The notes beneath the pieces were generated by a model that was given only the letters and a program-made list of their open reading frames with translations, was not told where the DNA came from and made no database searches. From Rhodoferax sp. (GTDB taxonomy: Bacteria; Pseudomonadota; Gammaproteobacteria; Burkholderiales; Burkholderiaceae_C), in contig NZ_JAMPYG010000021.1 of the NCBI RefSeq assembly GCF_023700745.1, positions 1 to 44,167 of the forward strand: 44,167 bases of DNA. Reading direction: 5' to 3'. Position numbers and translations under genes: made by a program. Below, piece by piece: positions 16,661 to 26,345 of the stretch (within the stretch, counting starts at the first letter, position 1; each line of letters starts with the position of its first letter).

Positions 16661-17287
16661 ATGCAAAAACTATTGCTTGCAGTTGACAAGCTCAGTACCT
16701 GGGTCGGGAAGGCGTTTTCCTGGCTGATTGTGGTGCTCACTCTGTTGATTACCTGGGAGGTGTTCTCGCGTTACGCGCTGGACAATCCGCACCCCTGGGC
16801 TTTTGATGTGATGAGCATGATGTACGGCACGCTGTTCATGACGGCGGGTGCCTATACGCTGTCACAAAACGGCCATGTGCGGGGTGACGTGCTTTACGGA
16901 TTTTTCCCGCCACGCCTGCAAGCCGGGCTTGATCTGACCCTGTACATCCTGTTCTTTATTCCGGGGGTGGTGGCCCTGGCCTGGGCTGGTTATAACTTTG
17001 CCGCCGAATCCTGGGTCATCAATGAGCACTCCAACATCACCGCCAACGGCCCACCGGTGTACCCATTCAAAACGGTCATCCCCATTGCGGGTGCAATTTT
17101 GTTGGCTCAGGGGCTGGTTGAAATCGTGCGCTGCATCGTGTGTCTGAAAGAGGGCGATTGGCCCCCGCGCAGTGCTGACGTGGCAGAGGTGGACATCGCA
17201 AAACTGAAGGAAATGGTTCACGTGAAAGACGAAGATATTGCCAAGCTGGACGCGTTTGTGACCAAGCCCAACTGGAGTCATAAGTGA
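16661..17287 (+). CDS. dctQ: TRAP transporter small permease
   Basis: The 208-residue membrane protein has four predicted helices: about residues 15-36 (FSWLIVVLTLLITWEVFSRY), 47-68, 90-112 and 135-158. The family motif appears as EVFSRYALDNPHPWAFDV followed by TLFMTAGAYTLSQNGHVRGDVLY. DctQ scaffolds the large permease in the inner membrane. It has an unusually long charged C-tail (about residues 160-208) rich in Asp, Glu and Lys. ATG 16661 is the only sensible start, with a weak ribosome site. Its stop overlaps the GTG of dctM (GTGA at 17284-17287). Confidence 0.85.
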   Translation: MQKLLLAVDKLSTWVGKAFSWLIVVLTLLITWEVFSRYALDNPHPWAFDVMSMMYGTLFMTAGAYTLSQNGHVRGDVLYGFFPPRLQAGLDLTLYILFFIPGVVALAWAGYNFAAESWVINEHSNITANGPPVYPFKTVIPIAGAILLAQGLVEIVRCIVCLKEGDWPPRSADVAEVDIAKLKEMVHVKDEDIAKLDAFVTKPNWSHK

Positions 17288-19236
17288 GAAAAGAAGTCTG
17301 GTTTGGTCTGACCATCATGGCCATGGTCGTGTTGGCCGCGTTTATCTTGTTACCCTCGCCCTCCCAAATGACCAACGGTCATCTGGGTTTGCTGATGCTT
17401 GCACTCGTGGTGGTGGCCATCATGCTGGGGTTTCCCACCGCCTTTACCCTGATGGGCATGGGCATGGTGTTTGCCTGGATTGCCTACCGAAGTCAAAACC
17501 CGGACCTGGCGGTGCAGCAGACGCTTGATCTGATGGTACAGCGCACCTATTCGGTGATGTCCAACGACGTGCTGATCTCCATCCCGCTGTTCGTGTTCAT
17601 GGGTTATCTGATCGAGCGCGCCAACCTGATCGAGAAGCTGTTCAAGAGCCTGCACCTGGCGACCTCGCGCATTCCGGGGTCACTGGCCGTGGCGACCATC
17701 ATCACCTGCGCCATCTTTGCCACGGCCACCGGCATTGTCGGTGCCGTGGTCACTCTGATGGGTTTGCTGGCTTTGCCGGCCATGTTGCGCGCCGGTTACA
17801 GCGTACAACTTTCGGCCGGTGCCATCACAGCGGGCGGCTGCCTGGGTATTCTGATCCCACCTTCGGTCATGTTGATCGTGTACGGTGCAACGGCGGGTGT
17901 CTCTGTGGTCAAGCTCTACGCGGGTGCCTTTTTTCCAGGCCTGATGCTGGCAGGGCTGTACATCGGCTACGTGATCATTCTGGCCAAGCTCAAGCCGCAT
18001 ATGGCGCCGCCCATGTCGGAAGAAGACCGGCGCGTGCCGCTGCCAGAATTTGCAGAAATTGTGTCCACCAGCGTGAGCAACAGGGCATTGCCTGGCCTGA
18101 TTGGTGCCATCAAGGGCAAGCGCAATGCGGCGGTGCCGATGAAGACACTGCTGAACCATTTGCTGATCGCGCTGTTGCCAGCCATCATCGTGGTGCTTGT
18201 CATGGGTGGTGTTTACTTGAATGTGACGGCGCCGATTCAGCAGGAAGTGGCCGGCGAAGTCGTGGCCATGGGCGGCTCAACGTTTGATGCCCCTGCTGAA
18301 GAAGGTGATGGGGGTCTGGCTGAACCCGAGTCGGAAGACGGTTTGCAGCCGCCCCCGACCGGGGGCGAGGCACCCGCCGCGCTGGGTGCCGTGGCCGAGG
18401 CGCCAGCCGCCGCCAGCGAACCTGCTGCAACCGAACCGGTGGTGGCCGCAGCAGCCGAGGCTGCGACCGCTCAGGAACGCCTGCCTGCGCCGATGACATT
18501 CTGGATTGGTTTGGCCAGCTGTGTTGTGGCGCTTGCCATTTTCTATGCCATCTTCAGTTTCGCCAGGCTGGAGATATTCAAGATGCTGCTGGGCTCCTTT
18601 TTCCCGCTGGCCATCATGATCCTGGCGGTACTGGGCACCATTGTTTTTGGTCTGGCAACACCCACCGAAGCCGCAGCGATGGGCTCCATGGGCGGCTTGT
18701 TGCTGGCTGGAGCCTACCGGCGGCTCAACATGACGGTGATGCGGGAGTCGGTTTTCCTCACGGCCAAGACCAGCGCCATGGTGTGCTGGCTGTTTGTCGG
18801 CTCCAGTATTTTCTCGGCCGCCTTTGCGTTGCTGGGCGGTCAGGAGCTGATCAATACCTGGGTGCTGGGGATGGAATTGACGCCAGTGCAGTTCATGATC
18901 CTGGCGCAGGTCGTCATCTTCTTGCTGGGCTGGCCGCTGGAGTGGACCGAGATCATCGTCATTTTCATGCCGATCTTTATTCCGCTCTTGCCTCACTTCA
19001 ACATTGACCCGCTGTTCTTTGGTCTTCTGGTGGCGCTGAATCTGCAGACCGCATTTTTGAGCCCGCCTGTCGCCATGGCCGCTTTTTACCTGAAAGGGGT
19101 GAGTCCGCCGCATGTCACGCTGAATCAGATTTTCGCCGGCATGTTGCCTTTCATGGGCATCCAGGTGTTCGCCATCTTTTTGTTGTACCAGTTTCCCGCC
19201 ATTGGCATGTGGCTGCCGCAGGTACTTTACAAATGA
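17284..19236 (+). CDS. dctM: TRAP transporter large permease, enlarged form with internal duplication
   Basis: DctM proteins are usually near 425 residues with about 12 helices; this one has 650. The N-terminal part is standard (MLGFPTAFTLMGMGM, VLISIPLFVFMGYLIERA, ITAGGCLGILIPPSVMLIVYGA). At about residues 295-320 the helix before the conserved ATPTEAAA loop appears in altered form (LLPAIIVVLVMGGVYLNVTAP). Then come an Ala/Pro/Glu-rich linker (about 325-405), an extra helix (TFWIGLASCVVALAIFYAIF), and the segment again in canonical form (FFPLAIMILAVLGTIVFG with LATPTEAAAMG). The rest is ordinary. It moves the DctP ligand inward using an ion gradient. The start is GTG 17284, overlapping dctQ by 4 bp. 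Confidence 0.85.
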   Translation: MRKEVWFGLTIMAMVVLAAFILLPSPSQMTNGHLGLLMLALVVVAIMLGFPTAFTLMGMGMVFAWIAYRSQNPDLAVQQTLDLMVQRTYSVMSNDVLISIPLFVFMGYLIERANLIEKLFKSLHLATSRIPGSLAVATIITCAIFATATGIVGAVVTLMGLLALPAMLRAGYSVQLSAGAITAGGCLGILIPPSVMLIVYGATAGVSVVKLYAGAFFPGLMLAGLYIGYVIILAKLKPHMAPPMSEEDRRVPLPEFAEIVSTSVSNRALPGLIGAIKGKRNAAVPMKTLLNHLLIALLPAIIVVLVMGGVYLNVTAPIQQEVAGEVVAMGGSTFDAPAEEGDGGLAEPESEDGLQPPPTGGEAPAALGAVAEAPAAASEPAATEPVVAAAAEAATAQERLPAPMTFWIGLASCVVALAIFYAIFSFARLEIFKMLLGSFFPLAIMILAVLGTIVFGLATPTEAAAMGSMGGLLLAGAYRRLNMTVMRESVFLTAKTSAMVCWLFVGSSIFSAAFALLGGQELINTWVLGMELTPVQFMILAQVVIFLLGWPLEWTEIIVIFMPIFIPLLPHFNIDPLFFGLLVALNLQTAFLSPPVAMAAFYLKGVSPPHVTLNQIFAGMLPFMGIQVFAIFLLYQFPAIGMWLPQVLYK

Positions 19237-19262
19237 TCCGATGGCATGGCGAATGAAAGATG

Positions 19263-19290
19263 AAAGGGGCGCGCAGGCGCCCCTTTTTAT
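19263..19290 (+). terminator. Rho-independent terminator of the dctPQM operon
   Basis: AAAGGGGCGC (19263-19272) and GCGCCCCTTT (19277-19286) form a perfect 10-bp stem with loop GCAG and a T tail, 26 bp after the dctM stop. Confidence 0.85.
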
Positions 19291-19307
19291 TTGAAAACCC
19301 GCTAAGA

Positions 19308-19333
19308 TTGACGTTTACGTCAACGTCAAGTCA
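19308..19333. promoter_or_regulatory. Palindromic operator candidate upstream of icmF
   Basis: TTGACGTTTACGTCAA (19308-19323) is a palindrome with 7-bp arms around TT, followed by a further half-site CGTCAAG. It sits 70 bp before icmF. It resembles sites described for MerR-type LiuR regulators of branched-chain amino-acid catabolism; that link is from memory and is an inference. Confidence 0.5.
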
Positions 19334-19392
19334 GCGTTTTATTGTCTGATCGTTGGTTTTGAAATTTATAAATTGCCCCCTGGAGACATCCC

Positions 19393-22300
19393 ATGACCGA
19401 CCTGTCCGCCGACTTCAAGGCCCTAGCCAACTACCGCCCTGTCAACAAGGTGCGTTTTGTCACCGCTGCCAGCCTGTTTGACGGCCATGATGCGGCCATC
19501 AACATCATGCGCCGCATTTTGCAAAGCATGGGCGCCGAGGTGATTCACCTGGGGCACAACCGCAGCGTTGAGGAAGTTGTCACGGCGGCCTTGCAGGAAG
19601 ATGCGCAGGGTATTGCCTTGAGCTCCTACCAGGGCGGCCACGTGGAGTATTTCAAATACATGGTTGATTTGCTCAAAAGCCGGGGCGGCGCGCACATCCA
19701 GGTGTTTGGTGGCGGTGGCGGTGTGATCGTGCCTGCTGAGATCAAGGAGCTGATGGACTACGGCGTGGCCCGCATTTACAGCCCCGAAGACGGCCAGCGC
19801 ATGGGCCTGGCCGGCATGATCGGTGACATGGTCAGGCGCTGCGACAAGGACCTGACGCAATACGCGCCCCAATCCATTGAGGCCATCCAGGGCCACACCG
19901 AGCTGGCCTGGCGTGCGCTGGCGCAACTCATCACCGGGCTCGAGAACGAAGTCGCTGGCGGCCAGGCCAAAGCCGCGCTGTCCGGGCCGGTCCAGGCGCT
20001 TACCCAGAACATCAAGGCCCTCGCGGCCACCAAAAAAATCCCGGTGCTGGGCATTACTGGCACGGGTGGCGCGGGCAAGTCCAGCCTGACCGACGAGCTG
20101 ATCCGCCGCCTGCGCCTCGACCAGAACGACAGCCTGCGCGTGGCCGTGATCTCGATCGACCCGTCGCGGCGCAAGAGCGGTGGTGCTTTACTGGGCGACC
20201 GCATCCGCATGAACGCCATCAACCCCTGGCGATCCACGGCCGCCGCGCTACCCGGCGGCGATACCGGCCAGCGCGTCTTCATGCGCAGCCTGGCCACACG
20301 CGACTTCGGTTCGGAAATCAGCGCAGCGCTGCCCGACGTGATTGCGGCCTGCAAGGTGGCCAATTTTGATCTCATCATCGTCGAGACCTCGGGCATTGGC
20401 CAGGGGGATGCGGCCATCGTGCCGCATGTGGATGTGCCCATGTACGTCATGACACCCGAATTTGGCGCCGCCAGCCAGCTCGAAAAAATCGACATGCTGG
20501 ACTTTGCCGAGTTTGTGGCCATCAACAAGTTTGACCGCAAAGGTGCCAGCGACGCCCTGCGCGACGTGGCCAAGCAGGTGCAGCGCAACAAGGAAGCCTG
20601 GACCACGCCCACCGAACAGATGCCGGTGTTTGGCACCATGGCCGCACGTTTCAACGACGACGGCGTCACCGCGCTCTACCAGGCACTGAAAGTGCGTCTG
20701 GCCGAGCTTGGCCTGCCGGTGAACGAAGGCAGCCTGCCCAAAGTGGCCGTGCGCCACAGCACCAACCAGACCCCGGTGCTGCCCGCCGCGCGCACCCGCT
20801 ACCTGGCCGAAATTAGCGACACCGTGCGTGGCTACAAGACCAGGGCACGCGCCCAGGCGCGACTGGCGCGGGAAATCCAGCAGCTCACCGAGTCGGCACG
20901 CATGCTGCTGGCGCACGACCCATGCAAGGACGGTACCAGCAAGCCGGGTGCTTACGGCACCGTGATGCAACTCGCGCAGGAACGGCAAGGTACGCAAGAC
21001 CCCGCGTGCGCCAAGTTGCTGGCACAGTGGCCCGCCATGCAGGCCGCCTACGCCGGTGACGAATACGTGGTCAAGATCCGCGACAAGGAACTGCGCACCG
21101 CGCTCACCACCAAAAGCCTGAGCGGCACCACCATTCGTAAGGTTTGCCTGCCGCAATACGAGGATCACGGTGAAATTCTCAAGTGGTTGATGCTCGACAA
21201 CGTGCCTGGCAGCTACCCCTATACCGCCGGCACCTTTGCCTTCAAGCGTGAAGGCGAAGACCCGACGCGCATGTTCGCCGGCGAGGGCGACCCGTTTCGT
21301 ACCAACAAACGCTTCAAACTGCTCAGCTCGGGCATGGCGGCCAAGCGCCTCTCGACCGCCTTTGATTCGGTCACGCTGTACGGCAACGACCCCGACCCGC
21401 GGCCCGACATTTACGGCAAGGTCGGCAACAGCGGTGTCTCGATAGCCACGCTGGACGACCTGAAAGTGCTCTACGACGGCTTTGATTTGTGCAACCCGGC
21501 CACCAGCGTGAGCATGACCATCAACGGCCCGGCACCGAGCATTCTGGCCATGTTCATGAACGCCGCCATTGACCAGAACCTGGCAAAGTTTGTGGCCGAC
21601 AACGGCCGCGAACCGACCGATACCGAAGCCCAGAAAATCCGTGAATGGGTGTTGGCCAACGTGCGCGGCACGGTGCAGGCCGACATCCTGAAAGAAGACC
21701 AGGGCCAGAACACCTGCATCTTCTCCACCGAATTCAGCCTCAAGGTGATGGGCGACATCGCCAGCTACTTCGTGCACCACAACGTGCGCAACTTCTACAG
21801 TGTGTCCATTTCCGGCTACCACATTGCCGAAGCCGGCGCCAACCCGATCAGCCAGCTGGCGTTCACGCTGTCCAACGGCTTCACCTTTGTTGAAGCCTAT
21901 CTGGCGCGCGGCATGCACATCGACGACTTTGCGCCCAACCTGAGCTTCTTCTTCAGCAATGGCATGGACCCCGAGTACACCGTGATGGGCCGGGTGGCGC
22001 GGCGCATCTGGGCGGTGGCGATGAAGGAAAAATACGGTGCCAACGAGCGCAGCCAGAAGCTGAAATACCACATCCAGACATCGGGGCGCAGCCTGCACGC
22101 GCAGGAGATCCAGTTCAACGACATCCGCACCACGCTGCAGGCACTGATCGCCATTTACGACAACTGCAACAGCCTGCACACCAACGCCTTTGACGAAGCC
22201 ATCACCACGCCCACCGAAGACTCGGTGCGCCGCGCCATGGCGATCCAGCTCATCATCAACCGCGAGTGGGGTCTGGCCAAGAACGAAAACCCGTCACAGG

Positions 22301-22764
22301 GTGCCTTCGTCATCGAAGAACTGACCGAACTGGTCGAAGAAGCCGTGTTGCTGGAGTTTGAGCGCATCACCGAGCGCGGCGGCGTGCTGGGCGCCATGGA
22401 AACCGGCTACCAGCGCGGCAAGATCCAGGACGAATCGATGCACTATGAAATGCTCAAGCACACGGGTGAGCTGCCCATCATCGGCGTCAACACCTTCCGC
22501 AACCCGCATGGTGATGCGGTACTTGACAAGCTGGAGCTGGCGCGCAGCACCGAAGAAGAAAAGCAGAGCCAGCTGGCACGCCTGGCCGATTTCCATGCCC
22601 GCCACGCAGATCAAGCGCCAGCCATGCTCAAACGCCTGCAACAGGCGGTGATCGACAACCAGAATGTGTTTGAGGTGCTGATGGACGCGGTGCGCGTGTG
22701 TTCGCTGGGCCAGATCACCAATGCGCTGTTTGAGGTCGGGGGGCAGTATCGGCGCAATATGTAA
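19393..22764 (+). CDS. icmF: Fused isobutyryl-CoA mutase (B12 domain, G-protein chaperone, mutase)
   Basis: The single 1123-residue chain has three parts. A B12-binding domain (about 15-150) has the cobalt-ligand His32 in [10 protein letters not shown] and SSYQGGH. A MeaB-like GTPase (about 200-500) has a Walker A loop [12 protein letters not shown] near 220-231 and the guanine motif NKFD at 378-381. A TIM-barrel mutase starts at about residue 570, with [15 protein letters not shown] (605-619). The Phe in this loop, where methylmalonyl-CoA mutases have a Tyr, marks it as an isobutyryl-CoA/n-butyryl-CoA mutase. It interconverts those CoA esters with adenosylcobalamin, linking valine and fatty-acid catabolism. 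ATG 19393 follows GGAG at a good distance. It is monocistronic, between two terminators. Confidence 0.9.
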   Translation: MTDLSADFKALANYRPVNKVRFVTAASLFDGHDAAINIMRRILQSMGAEVIHLGHNRSVEEVVTAALQEDAQGIALSSYQGGHVEYFKYMVDLLKSRGGAHIQVFGGGGGVIVPAEIKELMDYGVARIYSPEDGQRMGLAGMIGDMVRRCDKDLTQYAPQSIEAIQGHTELAWRALAQLITGLENEVAGGQAKAALSGPVQALTQNIKALAATKKIPVLGITGTGGAGKSSLTDELIRRLRLDQNDSLRVAVISIDPSRRKSGGALLGDRIRMNAINPWRSTAAALPGGDTGQRVFMRSLATRDFGSEISAALPDVIAACKVANFDLIIVETSGIGQGDAAIVPHVDVPMYVMTPEFGAASQLEKIDMLDFAEFVAINKFDRKGASDALRDVAKQVQRNKEAWTTPTEQMPVFGTMAARFNDDGVTALYQALKVRLAELGLPVNEGSLPKVAVRHSTNQTPVLPAARTRYLAEISDTVRGYKTRARAQARLAREIQQLTESARMLLAHDPCKDGTSKPGAYGTVMQLAQERQGTQDPACAKLLAQWPAMQAAYAGDEYVVKIRDKELRTALTTKSLSGTTIRKVCLPQYEDHGEILKWLMLDNVPGSYPYTAGTFAFKREGEDPTRMFAGEGDPFRTNKRFKLLSSGMAAKRLSTAFDSVTLYGNDPDPRPDIYGKVGNSGVSIATLDDLKVLYDGFDLCNPATSVSMTINGPAPSILAMFMNAAIDQNLAKFVADNGREPTDTEAQKIREWVLANVRGTVQADILKEDQGQNTCIFSTEFSLKVMGDIASYFVHHNVRNFYSVSISGYHIAEAGANPISQLAFTLSNGFTFVEAYLARGMHIDDFAPNLSFFFSNGMDPEYTVMGRVARRIWAVAMKEKYGANERSQKLKYHIQTSGRSLHAQEIQFNDIRTTLQALIAIYDNCNSLHTNAFDEAITTPTEDSVRRAMAIQLIINREWGLAKNENPSQGAFVIEELTELVEEAVLLEFERITERGGVLGAMETGYQRGKIQDESMHYEMLKHTGELPIIGVNTFRNPHGDAVLDKLELARSTEEEKQSQLARLADFHARHADQAPAMLKRLQQAVIDNQNVFEVLMDAVRVCSLGQITNALFEVGGQYRRNM

Positions 22765-22810
22765 ACAGTGTGTCACCGCGAGCCGCGGCAGTTTTGTATG
22801 AGCGGCACCC

Positions 22811-22902
22811 TGTGGGAGCGGGCGCCCTGTGGGAGCGGCGCCCTCGCCGTGAATGCCCCCAGGCCCGCCTTCGGCTCGAAGGCTGTCCTCCCACAGAGGC
22901 AG
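22811..22902 (+). repeat. Dispersed palindromic repeat, copy 2 (doubled)
   Basis: The core GTGGGAGCGGCGCCCTC occurs at 22829-22845, preceded by a partial copy GTGGGAGCGGGCGCCC at 22812-22827. An inverted arm CCTCCCACAG lies near 22888-22897. Together they form a roughly 90-bp imperfect palindrome between icmF and the convergent small gene. Confidence 0.65.
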
Positions 22903-22910
22903 GGCCAGAA

Positions 22911-22942
22911 TGAGAAAACGGCCCATCTGGGCCGTTTTCTCA
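22911..22942. terminator. Bidirectional terminator between icmF and the small basic gene
   Basis: TGAGAAAACGGCCC (22911-22924) and GGGCCGTTTTCTCA (22929-22942) pair perfectly over 14 bp with loop ATCT. The A-rich and T-rich flanks of the stem serve both strands, so it can stop icmF and the convergent small gene. Confidence 0.8.
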
Positions 22943-22969
22943 TGGTGCCGTCAAAGCGGCCACGCGGGA

Positions 22970-23137
22970 TCAACCGCCTTTTTTGCAGCGCTTGCCGGGG
23001 TTCTTTTTGTTGTTGGTGGCCACGCCACGCTCCAGGCTGCGCATCTGGCCGTGCGGGGCGGTAAAACAAACGCCTTTGGGGGCGACGGGACGGGGGGTGG
23101 CTTTGCGGTCGGCTTCGGTGCGGAATTCTTTGGCCAT
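22970..23137 (-). CDS. Small basic conserved-looking protein (55 residues)
   Basis: From ATG 23137 this frame encodes MAKEFRTEADRKATPRPV and ends in the Lys-rich tail NNKKNPGKRCKKGG. GGAG lies about nine bases before the ATG on the minus strand, and a strong terminator follows the stop, so it is organised like a true gene. It is 54 bp downstream of dbpA on the same strand and may be cotranscribed. The basic composition suggests nucleic-acid or ribosome contact, which is only a guess. No known domain is recognised. Confidence 0.6.
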   Translation of the reverse strand: MAKEFRTEADRKATPRPVAPKGVCFTAPHGQMRSLERGVATNNKKNPGKRCKKGG

Positions 23138-23191
23138 GAGTGGACTCCAGTGGGTGAATGTAAAAAAGGAAAGATTATCCCGCACTTGGCG

Positions 23192-24580
23192 CTAGATCAG
23201 CCGCACCCTGACACTTTTGCCCTTGACCTTGCCGGCATTGAGCTTTTGCAGGGCTTCTTTGGCAATGTCGCGTTGCACCGCGACGAAGGTGGTGAACTCG
23301 GTCACCACAATCTTGCCGATCTGTTCCCGGCTGAAGCCGGCATCGGCCGTCAGGGCGCCCAGCACGTCGCCAGGACGGATTTTTTCCTTGCGGCCCCCCA
23401 GGATCTGCAGGGTCACCATGGGCGGCTGCAGCGGACCGGAGCCGGTCGGGGTGAGTTCGTCGAGCTTGTGCCAGGTGGACGGCTGCTGCTGGTATTGCTC
23501 GATCTTGCCGACGGCGCCCATTTCATACATGGCAGCCAGGCTCAGTGCCAGGCCCGACTCGCCAGCGCGTCCGGTGCGCCCGATGCGGTGCACATGGACT
23601 TCGGGGTCGGGCGTGATGTCGACATTGATCACCGCACTGAGTTCCTTGATGTCGATGCCGCGTGAAGCCACGTCGGTGGCCACCAGCACGGATGTGCTGC
23701 GGTTGGCAAACTGCGCCAGCACCTGGTCGCGCTCGCGCTGCTCCAGTTCGCCGTACAGCGCCAGCGCGCTGAAACCCTGGTCTTGCAGGTAGCTCACGAG
23801 GTCCTTGCATTGCTGTTTGGTGTTGCAGAACGCCAGCGTGCTGACCGGGCGAAAGTGGTTCAGCAGCTTGGCCACCACCTCAAACCGGGTGGGTCGGGTG
23901 ACCTCGTAAAAGCGTTGCTCGATCAGGCTTTTTTCGGCACGGTCGGCCACAGTGATCTGCTCGGGCGTGCGCATGAACTGCTTGGCCAGCTTCTCGATGC
24001 CCTCGGGGTAAGTGGCAGAAAACAGCAGCGTCTGGCGCTCGGGCGGACACTGTTTGGTGACGGTGACGATGTCGTCGAGAAAGCCCATGTCGAGCATGCG
24101 GTCGGCTTCATCAAGTACCAGCGTGCTGAGCGCGTCCAGCGTCAGGTAGCCACGCGCCAGATGGTCCATCACGCGTCCGGGCGTACCGACCACAATGTGG
24201 GCGCCGTTTTCAAGAGAAGCACGCTGGCCGCGCAGCGCCACGCCACCGCACAAGGTGACCACCTTGATGTTGTCCAGTGCGCGCGCCAGTCGGCGCACTT
24301 CCACCGCTACCTGGTCGGCCAGCTCGCGCGTGGGGCACAGCACCAGCGCCTGCACGGCAAAGCGGCGCGGGTTCAGCCGCTCCAGCAAGGCCAGGCCAAA
24401 GGCGGCGGTCTTGCCGCTGCCGGTCTGGGCCTGGGCGATCAGGTCTCGTCCGGCCAGCGCGGTCGGCAGGCTGGCTGCCTGAATCGGGGTCATGGCCAGG
24501 TAGCCCAGTTGTTGCAGGTTGTCCAGCGTGGCGGGGTTGAGCGGCAGGGTGTTGAAAGCCAGGGAGGTGGTGTTTGTCAT
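23192..24580 (-). CDS. dbpA: ATP-dependent RNA helicase DbpA
   Basis: The 462-residue DEAD-box protein has the Q motif MTPIQAASLP, Walker A AQTGSGKT (51-58), PTRELA, TPGR, DEAD (VLDEADRMLD), SAT, and the helicase C-terminal motifs ATDVASRGIDI and HRIGRTGRAG. The C-terminal domain (about 385-462), with LGGRKEKIRPGDVLGAL and GKVKGKSVRVRLI, is the DbpA RNA-binding fold that recognises hairpin 92 of 23S rRNA. It acts late in 50S subunit assembly. ATG 24580 gives the normal N-terminus; an upstream in-frame extension runs into a palindromic repeat and is rejected. Confidence 0.92.
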   Translation of the reverse strand: MTNTTSLAFNTLPLNPATLDNLQQLGYLAMTPIQAASLPTALAGRDLIAQAQTGSGKTAAFGLALLERLNPRRFAVQALVLCPTRELADQVAVEVRRLARALDNIKVVTLCGGVALRGQRASLENGAHIVVGTPGRVMDHLARGYLTLDALSTLVLDEADRMLDMGFLDDIVTVTKQCPPERQTLLFSATYPEGIEKLAKQFMRTPEQITVADRAEKSLIEQRFYEVTRPTRFEVVAKLLNHFRPVSTLAFCNTKQQCKDLVSYLQDQGFSALALYGELEQRERDQVLAQFANRSTSVLVATDVASRGIDIKELSAVINVDITPDPEVHVHRIGRTGRAGESGLALSLAAMYEMGAVGKIEQYQQQPSTWHKLDELTPTGSGPLQPPMVTLQILGGRKEKIRPGDVLGALTADAGFSREQIGKIVVTEFTTFVAVQRDIAKEALQKLNAGKVKGKSVRVRLI

Positions 24581-24591
24581 GGCAGGATTAT

Positions 24592-24671
24592 CGTGATTGC
24601 GAGCGAAGCGCGGAAATCCAGGGAATCCAAATGCATGGACTGCCACGCCGCTGGCGCGCCTCGCAGTGACG
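24592..24671. repeat. 80-bp palindromic dispersed element upstream of dbpA
   Basis: The left end CGTGATTGCGAGCGAAGCG and the right end CGCCTCGCAGTGACG are near-complementary termini, with AATCCAG-type and TGGACTGCC internal arms. It belongs to a widespread intergenic repeat type (CGTCATTGCGAGCGAAGCG...) seen in many proteobacteria, as recalled. It fills the space between gshA and dbpA. Confidence 0.65.
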
Positions 24672-24687
24672 GTTTTATCTGCGGCAA

Positions 24688-26250
24688 TCAGGCAAAGTAA
24701 GCCGCGACAAAATTCTCAAACGGCTCTTGCGGCGCGGCGTCCAGCTGCTGCTGCGCGCCCAAGGACTGCTGCACGCTGGTCTTGAACTCGGCCAGGGTGT
24801 TGGCGGGCAGGGCGCTGGCTTGCAGGCTTTGGGTGTGGGTTTTTGACATCTCGAAGGCAAAGTTGAAGTAGCCGCCGTGCCGTTTGATGGCATCCAGCAC
24901 CTGGGCCGACGGCGTGCGTTCGGGCTCGTCAATGCGCAGGCGCAGGTCTTGCATGGCCTGCTGGTAGCGCTGGCCACCGTAAGCTGTGTCAAGCATGGCG
25001 GCAAACGGCGCCATGTCGTCAAACAACTCATGTGCCAGGGCGCGCAGCGGCTGCTCGCGGTTGTGCACCAGCAGTTGCAGGCCGGGTTGTCGGCCGCGCG
25101 TGACCACGCGGCGCTTGTTTTCGTCGTTTTCACTTTGCTCGCGGCTGGTGATGGGCGGGCTGGCGCGAAACAGGCACATCAGCATCAGCACGTCGGCAAA
25201 CAGGCTTTGCTCGGGCGCAATGCCGATGTCAATGAACGGGTTCAGGTCAAATAGCCGCATTTCAAGGTATTGCACGCCCAGCGTGCGCAGCGCCTTGGCC
25301 GGGCGCTCGCCGTTGGGGGCGATGCGCTTGGGCCGCATGGGCGCATAAAACTCGGCTTCCAGCTGCAGCAGGCTGTCGCTGAGCTGCTTCCAGTGGGCAC
25401 CATCACGCACGCCGAGCTCGGCGTAGTAGGGGTCTGGCGTGCGAATGGCCGCTTCCAGGCCGTCGGTGTATTCGGCCAGCGAGTTGAAGTGGATGTTGAG
25501 CTTGTCTTGCGCGTGGTTCTGGTAACCCAGGTCGCTCATGCGCAGGCTGGTGGCATAGGCGCCGTGCAGGGTGCCGGCCACCAGTTCGGTCAAATCACTG
25601 GGGTGTCCTTGCAGGAACGACCGGCACAGCGCTGGCGAGGCGCCAAACAGGTAGGGCACCAGCCAGCCATAGCGCAAAAAGTTGCGGATCAGACCAAAGC
25701 TGCGCTGGTCGATGAAGTCCTGCAAGTCGGGCGCGCCGCCGCAGCAGTCGCGCAGGCTGAGCCAAAATTCCTGCGGCAGCGACCAGTTGTAGTGCGCCCC
25801 GGCAATGGTTTGCATGGCGCGGCCATAGCGCAGCCCCAGGCCTTCGCGGTACACCATCTTGAAGCGCGCGGCATTGGTGCTGCCGTAGTCGGCAATGGCA
25901 ATGTCGGCGTCAAGACCAATCTTGCAGGGCATGGAGCCGGCCCAGAGCAACTCGCCTTCGAGCTGCTGGGCGCTGAAACGGTGGATATCGGTCAAAAATT
26001 CCAGCGGAAAGCCAGGCGCGCTGGACGGCGGAGTGATGAACTCCAGCAGCGCCTCGGCGTAGTCGGTGGTGATCCAGGGGTGGGTCAGTTTGGAGCCCAG
26101 CGCCAGAGGGTGGGGTGATTTGGCGAGCTGACCATGGCGGTCAATGCGCAGGCATTCGCGCTCATAACCGCGCTGAATCCCGCGCAGCAACTGAGCTTGG
26201 GAGACATCGGAAAACTGGCGGACTTCATTGCAACAGGTAAATTTCAGCAT
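24688..26250 (-). CDS. gshA: Glutamate-cysteine ligase, E. coli type
   Basis: The 520-residue protein has the length and order of the gammaproteobacterial-type enzyme (about 518). It has GIQRGYERECLRID near the N-terminus, TTDYAEALLEFITP, the substrate/ATP region AGAHYNWSLP, and the C-terminal SENDENKRRVVTRGRQPG and QYLEMRLFDLNPF. It joins glutamate and cysteine with ATP, the first step of glutathione synthesis, in the cytoplasm. ATG 26250 is the natural start, since it begins about 20 residues before the conserved RGYERE. It diverges from amn across 95 bp. No gshB is adjacent. Confidence 0.92.
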   Translation of the reverse strand: MLKFTCCNEVRQFSDVSQAQLLRGIQRGYERECLRIDRHGQLAKSPHPLALGSKLTHPWITTDYAEALLEFITPPSSAPGFPLEFLTDIHRFSAQQLEGELLWAGSMPCKIGLDADIAIADYGSTNAARFKMVYREGLGLRYGRAMQTIAGAHYNWSLPQEFWLSLRDCCGGAPDLQDFIDQRSFGLIRNFLRYGWLVPYLFGASPALCRSFLQGHPSDLTELVAGTLHGAYATSLRMSDLGYQNHAQDKLNIHFNSLAEYTDGLEAAIRTPDPYYAELGVRDGAHWKQLSDSLLQLEAEFYAPMRPKRIAPNGERPAKALRTLGVQYLEMRLFDLNPFIDIGIAPEQSLFADVLMLMCLFRASPPITSREQSENDENKRRVVTRGRQPGLQLLVHNREQPLRALAHELFDDMAPFAAMLDTAYGGQRYQQAMQDLRLRIDEPERTPSAQVLDAIKRHGGYFNFAFEMSKTHTQSLQASALPANTLAEFKTSVQQSLGAQQQLDAAPQEPFENFVAAYFA

Positions 26251-26345
26251 GACGGGGTTCTGATCGGATTCTTGGGCACAGAGTATGGCAGTTTTGAAAA
26301 ATGCCCAGTCGCATCCGTGTCACCGAGGCGTGGAACAATCAGCAC

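Noticed and set aside
20248..22179. 643-codon minus-strand open frame inside icmF
   Set aside because: It lies fully antisense to the mutase and GTPase domains; composition is that of a complementary-strand shadow.
24581..24646. N-terminal extension of DbpA
   Set aside because: The extra 22 codons run through the palindromic repeat; ATG 24580 gives the family N-terminus.
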